Assembly (NCBI GenBank): GCA_900540635.1
Contig: UQGU01000004.1
Span: forward strand, 1 to 64,000
Length of the DNA stretch: 64,000 nt
Source: an uncultured Eubacteriales bacterium
Lineage (GTDB): Bacteria > Bacillota > Clostridia > Oscillospirales > Oscillospiraceae
Reading direction: 5' to 3'
The notes beneath the pieces were generated by a model. The model made no database searches and was not told the DNA's origin. It saw only the letters and a list, made by a program, of their open reading frames with translations. A program made the position numbers and the translations under genes. Shown one piece after another: positions 33,175 to 40,930 of this stretch (positions are counted from its first letter, which is position 1; the number at the start of each line of letters is the position of its first letter).

Positions 33175-33470
33175 TCCCATGAAAGGGGCCCCTATAGGCG
33201 CATTACGCCAACCGCTCTCGCACGGAACGCCCCTCCTCAATCAGGGCTTCGCCCTGCCGGCTCCCCCGGAGGGGAAGCTTTTTACCTTCCACCACGGGTG
33301 GTGCGTCACGCAGCGAATTGAATCTTCTATAGCTGCCGGTGGCAGCTGTACCATAATTTTTGGAAGAGAGGCGTTGCGCACGAGAGCTGTACATATTTTC
33401 CTGCTGCTCTCGTCCATTATCCCCTCATTCGTCTCGCTGACATGAGCCAATTCTACTGGAGAGTCCTCCT
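33175..33470. repeat. Composite degenerate dispersed repeat, copy 3
   Basis: Two repeat units are fused: 33175-33285 (GCGCATTACGCCAACCGCTC to CCGGAGGGGAAGCTTTTTA) and 33290-33470. The second begins with the other repeat family (GGTGCGTCACGCAGCGAATT, TAGCTGCCGGTGGCAGCT, CCATAATTTTTGGAAGAG) and passes into GAGAGC...TGCTCTCGTCCATTA. Confidence 0.65.
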
Positions 33471-33604
33471 TTTATTATAATTATTGTAATCTTGTTATGT
33501 TCTCTATAGATTTCTTTTTTTTCACATTCTTTTCAATATCTGTGAAAAAGAATCCCTATTCCACCAAAGCATTGCTTTTCTATGTGCTTGTTTCACACGT
33601 CAAT

Positions 33605-33647
33605 CCAAAAAACTCCACAGGACTTTCACTGTCTGTGGAGTTTTTCC
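33605..33647. terminator. Hairpin with ACTCCACAG/CTGTGGAGT stem
   Basis: AAAAACTCCACAG (33608-33620) pairs with CTGTGGAGTTTTT (33633-33645), loop 12 bases. It reads as a terminator on either strand, although no gene ends here. Confidence 0.55.
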
Positions 33648-33885
33648 CGTCTATTCCTTTCCTCAAGCGATTTTTACCCCTTCTTTGGCATTTGAAACCC
33701 AGCTTTTCTCTCGCATTTCCCGGAATTTCTCCACAGGCTATTCAAACATTGTGGAAACATTTTTGCAGCAGGGCAGGGGGTGTGGAAAACAGGAAAGGGG
33801 CCGAGCGCCGGGTTTTTCCCGGGTTTCGGCCCCTTTGAGGTTGATTTTCTGCTTTTTTCACAGGCTGCAACCGTTTTTCCACATG

Positions 33886-33921
33886 ATTTATCCACAGCTG
33901 TGGAAACAGCTGTGGATAAAT
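33886..33921. repeat. Perfect palindrome of two inverted DnaA boxes
   Basis: ATTTATCCACAGCTG and CAGCTGTGGATAAAT form a perfect 15-bp stem with loop TGGAAA. Each arm contains TTATCCACA, the consensus DnaA box. It lies 33 bases beyond the stop codon of the NfnB gene and could also end that transcript, though no T-run follows. Confidence 0.7.
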
Positions 33922-33953
33922 TTACGGATTTGTAGCTTGCAGGTATCTGTTTG

Positions 33954-35339
33954 TTACTTGCTCTGCAGGTAAGCGTCGATGGCGGCTGCGCCCTTCTTGC
34001 CTGCGCCCATGGCCAGGATGACGGTGGCAGCACCGGTGACGGCATCACCGCCGGCGAAGACGCCCTCGCGGGTGGTCATCTCGTTCTCATTGACGATGAG
34101 GCCGCCCTTCTTGTTGGTCTCCAGGCCGGGGGTGGTGGAGCGGATCAGGGGATTGGGGCTGGTGCCCAGAGCCATGATGACGGTATCCACATCCAGCACG
34201 AACTCGCTGCCGGGAATCTCCACGGGACGGCGGCGGCCGGAAGCATCGGGTTCCCCCAGCTCCATGCGGACGCACTTGATGCCGCAGACACGGCCGGTAT
34301 CGTCGCCCAGGATCTCCACAGGGTTGCACAGAGTCTTGAACTCAATGCCCTCTTCCTTGGCATGGTGCTGCTCTTCCTTACGGGCGGGCATTTCGGCCTC
34401 GCCGCGGCGGTAGACGATGTACACCTTGTCCGCACCCAGACGCATGGCGCAGCGGGCGCCGTCCATGGCCACGTTGCCGCCGCCAACGACGGCTACAGCC
34501 TTGGACTTAATGATGGGGGTATCGGAACTTTCGTCATAGGCCTTCATCAGGTTGGTACGGGTCAGATACTCGTTGGCGGACATAACGCCCTTCAGGCTCT
34601 CGCCGGGAATGTGCATAAACATGGGCAGGCCTGCGCCGGAGCCCACGAAGACGGCCTTATAGCCCATCTCGAACAGCTCGTCGATGGTCAGAACACGGCC
34701 GATGACCATATTGGTCATGACCTCTACACCCTGGGCCTTCAGATTCTCCACCTCGTTGGCAACGATGGCCTTGGGGAGTCTGAACTCGGGGATGCCGTAA
34801 ACCAGCACGCCGCCTGCGGTGTGCAGGGCCTCGAAAATGGAGACCTGGTAGCCCTTCTTGGCCAGATCGCTGGCACAGGTCAGGCCGGCAGGGCCGGAAC
34901 CGACAACAGCCACCTTCATGCCGTTGGAGGGGGCCTTCTCGGGCTTGGTGTTCACGTTCTCCCGGTACCAGTCGGCAACAAAGCGCTCCAGACGGCCGAT
35001 GGCCACAGGTTCGCCCTTAACACCCCGGACGCACTTGCTCTCGCACTGGCTCTCCTGGGGGCAGACACGACCGGACAGAGCGGGCAGGGCATTGGTGGAG
35101 GTGATGATCTCGTAGGCAGCCTTGAAATCGCCCTCGGCTACCTTATGAATAAACTCGGGGATGCGCACATTGACAGGGCAGCCCTCGACACACTTGGGGT
35201 TCTTGCAGTTCAGGCAGCGGCCTGCCTCTTCCTTGGCCATCTCTTCGGTATAGCCCAGGGCAACCTCTTTGAAATTGCGGGCACGAACCTTGGGGTCCTG
35301 CTCAGGCATAGGGGTCTTGGTCAAAGTCATATTTGCCAT
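33954..35339 (-). CDS. nfnB: NADH-dependent ferredoxin:NADP oxidoreductase, large subunit
   Basis: 461 residues of the GltD/NfnB type. N-terminal iron-sulfur ligands are in GRCLNCKNPKCVEGCPVNVR and RVCPQESQCESKCVRG. FAD binding follows at VAVVGSGPAGLTCASDLAKK and the pyridine nucleotide site at VAVVGGGNVAMDGARCAMRL with YRRGEAEMPARKEE. Next to its partner it forms the flavin-bifurcating NfnAB complex, which couples reduced ferredoxin and NADH to NADP reduction in anaerobes. It is 14 bases downstream of nfnA. Calling it glutamate synthase small subunit would be less likely because the large GOGAT subunit is absent. Confidence 0.9.
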   Translation of the reverse strand: MANMTLTKTPMPEQDPKVRARNFKEVALGYTEEMAKEEAGRCLNCKNPKCVEGCPVNVRIPEFIHKVAEGDFKAAYEIITSTNALPALSGRVCPQESQCESKCVRGVKGEPVAIGRLERFVADWYRENVNTKPEKAPSNGMKVAVVGSGPAGLTCASDLAKKGYQVSIFEALHTAGGVLVYGIPEFRLPKAIVANEVENLKAQGVEVMTNMVIGRVLTIDELFEMGYKAVFVGSGAGLPMFMHIPGESLKGVMSANEYLTRTNLMKAYDESSDTPIIKSKAVAVVGGGNVAMDGARCAMRLGADKVYIVYRRGEAEMPARKEEQHHAKEEGIEFKTLCNPVEILGDDTGRVCGIKCVRMELGEPDASGRRRPVEIPGSEFVLDVDTVIMALGTSPNPLIRSTTPGLETNKKGGLIVNENEMTTREGVFAGGDAVTGAATVILAMGAGKKGAAAIDAYLQSK

Positions 35340-35353
35340 TTTTCTTTCCTCCC

Positions 35354-36220
35354 TTACTTGATCAGTGCCTTGCCCATGGCTTCCATACGGCAGACATGGT
35401 CTCTGGCAACTTCGGCTTCCCGCTCCCGGTAGGTGCCGTTCCGGCTCATCAGCTCTTCATAATCCACCTTATGGCCGTCGAATTCGGGGCCGTCCACACA
35501 GGCGAACTTGGTCTCGCCGCCCACGGTGACACGGCAGCCACCGCACATACCGGTGCCGTCCACCATAATGGGGTTCAGGGACACCATGGTGTGTACGCCG
35601 AAGGGCTCGGTGGTCTTGCAGACGAACTTCATCATAGGCACAGGTCCGATGGCCAGAACCTCGTCATACTTCACGCCGCTCTCCAGCAGAGCCTGGAGCT
35701 TTACGGTGCCGAAGCCCTTCTCGCCGTAGGAGCCGTCATCGGTCATCAGGTACAGATGGTCGGCACAGGCCCGGAACTCATCCTCCAGAATGACAATGTC
35801 CTTATTCCGGAAGCCGATGATCACATCGACCTCGGCACCGGCCTCCTTGAAGGCCACGGCTGCAGGCAGAGCAATGGCGCAGCCAACGCCGCCGCCGACC
35901 ACGCAGACCCGCTTCTTGCCCTCCACATCGGTGGGCTTGCCCAGGGGACCCACGAAGTCCCGGATATAGTCGCCCTCATTCAGAGCGCCCAGGGCCTTGG
36001 TGGAGAAGCCAACCTTCTGGAAAATAATGCTGACGGTGCCCTTCTCCCGGTCGTAACCGGCAATGGTAAGGGGCACGCGCTCGCTCTTCTCGTCGATCCG
36101 GAAGATGATAAACTGCCCGGCCTTTGCTTTCTTAGCAACGAAGGGCGCTTCGATCTCCATCAGAGTGACGGAATCATTCAGCTCTTTCTTACGCACGATT
36201 TTGTACATGATCTGATCCAT
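35354..36220 (-). CDS. nfnA: NADH-dependent ferredoxin:NADP oxidoreductase, small subunit
   Basis: 288 residues of the PyrK/SudB-like FAD/NAD family. The FAD domain contains VPLTIAGYDREKGTVSIIFQ and the NAD domain VVGGGVGCAIALPAAVAFKE. The C-terminal [2Fe-2S] ligands are in GTGMCGGCRVTVGGETKFAC. With NfnB it performs electron bifurcation in the cytoplasm, a hallmark of fermentative Clostridia. It starts the two-gene operon from a consensus promoter. Confidence 0.9.
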   Translation of the reverse strand: MDQIMYKIVRKKELNDSVTLMEIEAPFVAKKAKAGQFIIFRIDEKSERVPLTIAGYDREKGTVSIIFQKVGFSTKALGALNEGDYIRDFVGPLGKPTDVEGKKRVCVVGGGVGCAIALPAAVAFKEAGAEVDVIIGFRNKDIVILEDEFRACADHLYLMTDDGSYGEKGFGTVKLQALLESGVKYDEVLAIGPVPMMKFVCKTTEPFGVHTMVSLNPIMVDGTGMCGGCRVTVGGETKFACVDGPEFDGHKVDYEELMSRNGTYREREAEVARDHVCRMEAMGKALIK

Positions 36221-36323
36221 CCTTTTATGAATTTATGGAATCATAAATGCCTGTTTTCCGGCATTTTGCATACATTGAAAGCGCCGCGGCACGATCCTTG
36301 CCCCAATCGCTCCCATTGTACTT

Positions 36324-36352
36324 ATTATAGGCTTTAAGGCTCCATTTGTCAA
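36324..36352 (-). promoter_or_regulatory. Consensus promoter of nfnAB
   Basis: On the minus strand TTGACA (complement of 36347-36352) and TATAAT (complement of 36324-36329) are 17 bases apart, a perfect vegetative promoter with a ~100-base leader that may hold a small hairpin (CCGGAAAACAGG). Confidence 0.85.
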
Positions 36353-36363
36353 ACTATTTTGCA

Positions 36364-36405
36364 AGAAAATATCCACAGGAAGTGAACTTCCTGTGGATAA
36401 AAAAG
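36364..36405 (-). terminator. Terminator of mscL with DnaA-box-like stem
   Basis: TATCCACAGGAAGT (36370-36383) pairs with ACTTCCTGTGGATA (36386-36399). On the minus strand ATTTTC follows. It sits 7 bases beyond the mscL stop codon, just upstream of the nfnAB promoter. Confidence 0.75.
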
Positions 36406-36406
36406 C

Positions 36407-36872
36407 TTATTTTTCCTTCAGCAGGTCCCGGATCTCTGTGAGCAGCAGCTCCTCCTTGGTGGGCTCGGGCTCCTTGGGGGGCTCTTCCGCTTTGGCTTCC
36501 TCTTCCTTCTTCTTGCCCAGCTCAGAGAGCTTGTTCAGACCCTTTACCAGGAAGAAAACCACCAGGGCCAGAATCAGGAAATTGATGACTGCGGAGATGA
36601 AGTTGCCGTAGTTCAGGGTATTCTTAATGAGATTTCCTGCATCATCATACTTTTCCGCAAACAGCCGGGGCAGCTCCAGCTTCATCTCGGAGAAATCCAC
36701 GCCGCCGATGAAGATGGACACGATGGGCATGATGATGTCATCGGTCAGACTTTTGGTGATGGTGGAGAATGCCGCGCCGATAATGGTACCGACAGCCAGC
36801 GCCATGGCGTTTCCCTTGATGGCAAAGGCCGTGAACTCATTCCACCATTTGGGTTTTTTGATCTTATCCATG
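36407..36872 (-). CDS. mscL: Large-conductance mechanosensitive channel
   Basis: ATG 36872 (MDKIKKPKWWNEFTAFAIKG) follows AAAGGAG and gives 154 residues. Helix TM1 has NAMALAVGTIIGAAFSTI with the pore glycines, then SLTDDIIMPIVSIFIGGVDF; TM2 is FISAVINFLILALVVFFLV. The C-terminus is a charged bundle (KKKEEEAKAEEPPKEPEPTK) a little longer than usual. MscL opens under membrane tension to release solutes in hypo-osmotic shock. Confidence 0.93.
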
Positions 36873-36887
36873 ATGTACTCTCCTTTT

Positions 36888-37118
36888 GCTTTTTCGCCTT
36901 CTCCTGGGGGAAGGTGGACAGCCGCAGAGGCGGTGCGTCGCGCAGCGAACGGAATCCATCCTAGCTGCCAGTGGCAGCTATCCCACAATTTATGGAAGAG
37001 GGGCCCCAGACGGTAGAGTGGTTGAACTTTTGAATTTTTCCTGCCACCCTCTCCCATTACGCCCCTCTTCAGTCTCGCTACGCGAGCCAGCTTCCCCGGA
37101 GGGGAAGCTTTTTACCGA
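36888..37118. repeat. Composite dispersed repeat, copy 4
   Basis: It contains both families in series: CGGTGCGTCGCGCAGCGAAC, the palindrome TAGCTGCCAGTGGCAGCTA (36962-36980) and CCCACAATTTATGGAAGAGG, then GGGGCCCCAGACG, CACCCTCTCCCATTACGCCC, and TCAGTCTCGCTACGCGAGCC with the GCTTCCCCGGAGGGGAAGC end. It separates serS from mscL. Confidence 0.8.
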
Positions 37119-37122
37119 TACT

Positions 37123-38451
37123 TTACTTCTTTTCAATAACTTCCATTCCGCCCAGGTACTTGCGCAGGGCTTCGGGGATGACCACGGAGCCATCGGCGCG
37201 CTGGTTCTGCTCCACGATGGCAGGGAAAATACGGGAGGTAGCCAGACCGGAGCCGTTCAGGGTGTGGACGTACTCGATCTTTCCGTCGGCACGACGGAAG
37301 CGGATGTTGCCCCGGCGGGCCTGGTAATCCCGGGCGTTGGACACGGAGGAGACCTCCTTGTAGCCGTTCATGGAGGGAATCAGAATTTCAATATCATAGG
37401 TTCTGGCCATGGATGCGGAGCAGTCGCCTGCGGCCAGCTTCACGGTGCGGAAATGCAGGCCCAGACCGGCAACCAGATTCTCCGCCTTGTGCACCAACTC
37501 CTCGAAGGCCTCATCAGAGCCCTCGGGGGTGGTGTACTGGAACATCTCTACCTTATTGAACTGATGGCCCCGGACCATACCCCGCTCGTCGGCGCGGTGG
37601 GAACCGGCCTCCCGGCGGAAACAGGGGGTATAGGCGAAGAACTTCTTGGGCAGATCGGCCTCAGTGAGGATTTCATCCCGGTAAACGGAAGCAAGCGCTG
37701 CCTCGGCAGTGGGCAGCATATAGTGTACCCGGTCGTCGGTGGGATTGGCGATCTTGTAGACTTCATCTGCAAACTTGGGGAACTGACCGGCAGTCAGGCC
37801 GCACTGGTACTCCAGCATGTGGGGCGGCAGGATGAATTCGTAGCCGTCAGCCACGTGGCAGTCGATGAAGTAGTTCAGCAGAGCCCACTCCAGGCGAGCG
37901 CCCATGCCGGTATAAATCCAGTTGCCGGCACCGGCCAGCTTGACGCCCCGCTCGTAGTCGATGAGGCCCAGGTTCTGGCACAGGTCCACATGGTGCTTGG
38001 GCTCAAAATCAAAGGAATGCTTCTCGCCGATGTAGCGCAGAGGCTGGTTGTTCTCCTTGCCGCCGGGGAGCAGATCGGGGTCCGGCATATTGGGCAGGGA
38101 CAGCATGCAGGTGGTCAGCTCGTCATCCAGTTCCTTGAGCTTCTGCTTGTCCTCGGCGATTTCCTCGTCGATCTTCACGGAAGCGGCCATGTTGGCGTTG
38201 ATCTGGGCTTCCAGAGCGGAGGTATCCTCGCCCTTCTTTTCTGCACCCTTCTTCTGGCCGAAGAGCTTGCCGTTTTCCTTGGCAAGCTTGTTCTTCTCTG
38301 CGGTCTTGGTCTCGGTATGGGTCTTCAGGCCCCGGACCTGGACATCCAGCTCCAGAATGCGGTCAATGGTGGCGTCGCAGTCCACTTCCTTGGCCTTCAT
38401 ACCGGCCTTGATGGCTTCGGGATTTTCCTTGATTCGCTTGATATCGATCAT
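37123..38451 (-). CDS. serS: Seryl-tRNA synthetase
   Basis: 442 residues. An N-terminal coiled-coil arm (residues ~25-110: KTAEKNKLAKENGKLFGQ...) grips the long variable arm of tRNA-Ser. Class II motif 2 is in TPCFRREAGSHRADERGMVR and motif 3 in NGSGLATSRIFPAIVEQNQR. It charges tRNA-Ser with serine. It lies 36 bases downstream of parB in the same direction, which is an unusual place for serS; no T-box leader fits in that gap, so it is probably read from the par promoter. Confidence 0.94.
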   Translation of the reverse strand: MIDIKRIKENPEAIKAGMKAKEVDCDATIDRILELDVQVRGLKTHTETKTAEKNKLAKENGKLFGQKKGAEKKGEDTSALEAQINANMAASVKIDEEIAEDKQKLKELDDELTTCMLSLPNMPDPDLLPGGKENNQPLRYIGEKHSFDFEPKHHVDLCQNLGLIDYERGVKLAGAGNWIYTGMGARLEWALLNYFIDCHVADGYEFILPPHMLEYQCGLTAGQFPKFADEVYKIANPTDDRVHYMLPTAEAALASVYRDEILTEADLPKKFFAYTPCFRREAGSHRADERGMVRGHQFNKVEMFQYTTPEGSDEAFEELVHKAENLVAGLGLHFRTVKLAAGDCSASMARTYDIEILIPSMNGYKEVSSVSNARDYQARRGNIRFRRADGKIEYVHTLNGSGLATSRIFPAIVEQNQRADGSVVIPEALRKYLGGMEVIEKK

Positions 38452-38487
38452 GACAATTACCTCTCTTGGTTGATTTTTCTTAATGAC

Positions 38488-39348
38488 TTATTTTTTCAGA
38501 TTCATCAGGGCGTCCAGCAGATTTTGCAGATCGTCCTGACCGTAGAATTCCAGCTCAAAGCGACCCTTGCGTTTGCCGTTGACGATTTTCACGCCCCGGC
38601 CCAGCGCCTTGCTCAGGTTCCGCTCGCACTCGGCTACATAGTCCACTTCCAGGATGATCTCCTTTTTCTTCGGCGCTTCCTGGCTCATGTTCTTGCACAG
38701 CAGCTCCGCCTGACGGACGGAGAGGCCCAATGCAGCAATCTTCTGGGCTGCTTCCAGCTGCTTTTTTTCGGTTTTCAGCTGCAAAATGGCCCGGGCATGC
38801 CCGGCAGTCAGCTCTCCGTTTTTCAGCTTTTCCAGCACCGGCTCGCTTAAGGTAAGCAGCCGCAGAGCATTTGTCACGGCGGGACGGGATTTGCCCACCC
38901 GCTCGGCGGCCTCCTCCTGGGTCATCCCAAAGCGATTGATCAAGGCATCGTAGCCCTGGGCCTCTTCCACCGGATTCAGGTCCTGCCGCTGCAGATTTTC
39001 GATCAGCGCCAGCTCCATAGCCTTCCGGTCGTCGGCTTCCATGATGACAACCGGCACCTCGTCCAGGCCTGCCAGACGGGAAGCCCGCCAGCGGCGTTCG
39101 CCTGCAATGATCTGGTAATACCCATTGGGCATTTCCCGAACGGTCAGGGGCTGAATAATGCCATGCTGCCGGATGGACTCTGCCAGAGCTTCCAGTTCCT
39201 CATCGTCAAAATCCCGGCGGGGCTGGTTGGGATTGGGTTCGATTTTATGAAGCGGCAGTGTTTTCAGACCGCCGGTGCTTTCCGGTTCTTCCGTCAAGTC
39301 ACCCAGCAGCGCACCAAGGCCCCTGCCGAGGCCCTTCTGTGATGCCAT
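38488..39348 (-). CDS. parB: Chromosome-partition protein ParB (Spo0J)
   Basis: 286 residues. The N-terminal CTPase/ParB domain has PNPNQPRRDFDDEELEALAE and IAGERRWRASRLAGLDEVPV. The helix-turn-helix (QEEAAERVGKSRPAVTNALR) recognises parS. The C-terminus dimerises. Two consensus parS sites lie 0.8 kb upstream. It couples origin segregation and SMC loading. It is 15 bases downstream of parA. Confidence 0.94.
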   Translation of the reverse strand: MASQKGLGRGLGALLGDLTEEPESTGGLKTLPLHKIEPNPNQPRRDFDDEELEALAESIRQHGIIQPLTVREMPNGYYQIIAGERRWRASRLAGLDEVPVVIMEADDRKAMELALIENLQRQDLNPVEEAQGYDALINRFGMTQEEAAERVGKSRPAVTNALRLLTLSEPVLEKLKNGELTAGHARAILQLKTEKKQLEAAQKIAALGLSVRQAELLCKNMSQEAPKKKEIILEVDYVAECERNLSKALGRGVKIVNGKRKGRFELEFYGQDDLQNLLDALMNLKK

Positions 39349-39363
39349 GAAATCATCCTTTCC

Positions 39364-40119
39364 TTATAGCTTCTTGGCGACTTCCTCTGCCATATCCCGA
39401 TAGGCAGCAGCGCCGCGGCTGAATTTATCGTAGCTGGTCACGGGCAGGCCATGGCTGGGTGCCTCGGCCAGGCGGACATTTCTAGGAACCACCGTTGCCA
39501 GCACCTTCCCCGGGAAGTGCCGTCTTACCTCCTGCGCCACCTGGGCGGAGAAGTTCGTCCGGCCGTCATACATGGTCAGTACCACGCAGAAAATCTCCAG
39601 CTTGGGATTCAGCTTCTTTTTCACCGTCCGCAGGGTTGCCATCAGATCACTTAGGCCTTCCAGTGCGTAGTACTCGCACTGCACCGGAACCAGAATTCCG
39701 TCCGCTGCACACAGGGCATTCAGCGTCAGCAGCTCCAATGAGGGCGGGCAGTCGATGAATATGGCATCATATTTGTCCTTCACGCTTTCCAAGGCTGCTT
39801 TCAGCTGGTGCTCCCGATCATCGGAGCCGATGAGCTCCACGCCTGCACCGGCCAGATCTGCGGAAGAGGGGACCACATCTCCAAACTTCGTTTCCAGAAT
39901 GGCGCTTTCAATGCTGACGCCGTTGATGGTCACATCATAGGAGGAATATTTGATTTTTCGCTTGTCCACGCCCATTCCGGAGGTGGCATTTGCCTGGGGG
40001 TCAAAGTCGCAGAGCAGCACCTTTTTGCCCAGATCCGTCAAGGCCGCCGTCAGGTTCACCGCCGTAGTGGTTTTGCCCACGCCGCCCTTCTGGTTTACGA
40101 TGGCTATGATTTTTCCCAT
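39364..40119 (-). CDS. parA: Chromosome-partition ATPase ParA (Soj)
   Basis: 251 residues. Deviant Walker A KGGVGKTTTAVNLTAAL at residue ~11, CDFDPQANATSGMG, Walker B IFIDCPPSLELLTLNALCAA, and GRTNFSAQVAQEVRRHF near the C-terminus. It binds DNA in the ATP form and drives ParB-parS movement. It starts 30 bases from the first parS site. Confidence 0.95.
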   Translation of the reverse strand: MGKIIAIVNQKGGVGKTTTAVNLTAALTDLGKKVLLCDFDPQANATSGMGVDKRKIKYSSYDVTINGVSIESAILETKFGDVVPSSADLAGAGVELIGSDDREHQLKAALESVKDKYDAIFIDCPPSLELLTLNALCAADGILVPVQCEYYALEGLSDLMATLRTVKKKLNPKLEIFCVVLTMYDGRTNFSAQVAQEVRRHFPGKVLATVVPRNVRLAEAPSHGLPVTSYDKFSRGAAAYRDMAEEVAKKL

Positions 40120-40149
40120 TTTTCGCTCCTCTCATTCTCCGCACCGGAA

Positions 40150-40165
40150 TGTTTCACGTGAAACA
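40150..40165. promoter_or_regulatory. parS site 1
   Basis: TGTTTCACGTGAAACA, the exact bacterial parS consensus, in the leader of parA. It may also regulate the par operon. Confidence 0.95.
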
Positions 40166-40190
40166 TCTTCCGATGCCGCATTTTCCGGAA

Positions 40191-40216
40191 AGTAATGTTT
40201 CACGTGAAACATTACT
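40191..40216. promoter_or_regulatory. parS site 2, extended palindrome
   Basis: The 16-base consensus TGTTTCACGTGAAACA (40196-40211) is flanked by AGTAA and TTACT, making a 26-base perfect palindrome. Its right end overlaps the stop codon of the zinc-ribbon gene. Confidence 0.93.
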
Positions 40217-40571
40217 TTTCAGTGGGCAAGGGTCCGGAAGTGGAGGCAGTGGGGGAGACGGTGGAATAGTTCTGTCCAACAACGGGCTGCTGATCCCGCA
40301 GCAGAAGCCAAACGCAGAACGCGCTGAGCCCGGCTATGACGATCAGAAGCACCGCAATCCAAATCCGCGCCCGTTTCAGCTGTGAATTGAAAATACGCAG
40401 CTTTTCATCATCAGACAGAGACGTCTTCCGAACGGAAGGTCGTTGGGCGGACCGCTTTGGGATCATAACATAGGTATCCGGCGGAACAGGGTATTTTTCC
40501 ATCTCCGCAAGACAATACGCGCAAAAGCTTTCTCCTTCCGCGACCTCAGCCCCGCATCTCAGACAGTTCAT
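40212..40571 (-). CDS. Zinc-ribbon single-pass membrane protein
   Basis: 119 residues: an N-terminal zinc ribbon (CLRCGAEVAEGESFCAYCLA), a charged cytoplasmic region (~35-65), one membrane helix (IWIAVLLIVIAGLSAFCVWL), and a short Ser/Thr/Pro-rich extracellular tail. I do not recognise a family beyond the zinc-ribbon. It lies directly upstream of parA in the same direction, separated only by the parS sites. A link with chromosome segregation is possible but unproven. Confidence 0.7.
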   Translation of the reverse strand: MNCLRCGAEVAEGESFCAYCLAEMEKYPVPPDTYVMIPKRSAQRPSVRKTSLSDDEKLRIFNSQLKRARIWIAVLLIVIAGLSAFCVWLLLRDQQPVVGQNYSTVSPTASTSGPLPTEK

Positions 40572-40868
40572 TCCATTCCCCCCTTATTAATCGTTGATTG
40601 CTTTATTTTACAACAGAAATATGGATTCGTAAAGAGGGGAAAACGAAAAATTCATCTCCTACACGGTGCGTCGCAGAGCAAATCTAATTCTCCATATCTG
40701 CCAGTGGCAACTATACCATAATTTATAGAAGAGGGCCCTTGCGTACAAGCGTGGTTCCTAAAAAATGCTGTCAGGCTTCCCTGAAAGGGATAGAGGATAT
40801 TGGCCGCTTGGGGCCTACAAACTCTTAATGCACAGTGGGAGCTTTTGCACACAGTCACATAATTCTTA
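40572..40868. other. Intergenic region with degraded repeat
   Basis: Contains a repeat remnant (40655-40745) and otherwise no supported gene; it separates the leftward par group from the rightward DUF1836-hflKC operon. Confidence 0.55.
40655..40745. repeat. Second-family dispersed repeat, degraded copy
   Basis: CACGGTGCGTCGCAGAGCAA, CTGCCAGTGGCAACTATACC, ATAATTTATAGAAGAGGGCC correspond to the modules in copy 4 but with many substitutions, and the other family's ends are missing. Confidence 0.6.
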
Positions 40869-40897
40869 TTGACAATCGTATGATTATGTGTTATAAT
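40869..40897 (+). promoter_or_regulatory. Consensus promoter of DUF1836-hflKC
   Basis: TTGACA (40869-40874) and TATAAT (40892-40897) with a 17-base spacer; AAAGGAG and ATG 40931 follow. Confidence 0.88.
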
Positions 40898-40930
40898 CTA
40901 GATACAGTAAAAAAGAAAGGAGCATCCCAC

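Larger units (their letters stand above)
33036..33953. other. 918-base intergenic region of repeats and hairpins
   Basis: No supported gene. It holds a hairpin-like CTCCACAG...TTGTGGAG at 33111-33139, degenerate copies of the dispersed repeats (33175-33470), the hairpin at 33607, and the 15-bp-stem palindrome at 33886. A short open frame at 33497-33838 has low-complexity Phe-rich start and no ribosome site, so it is not called. Confidence 0.55.

Noticed and set aside
33497..33838. A 112-codon + strand open frame in the 33 kb intergenic region
   Set aside because: No ribosome site, low-complexity Phe/Ser content, and it spans the hairpin at 33608.
33954..35339. Glutamate synthase small subunit GltD
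   Set aside because: The partner gene is an NfnA-type flavoprotein and no large GOGAT subunit is present.
38452..38487. T-box leader of serS
   Set aside because: Only 36 bases separate parB and serS, too short for a T-box.
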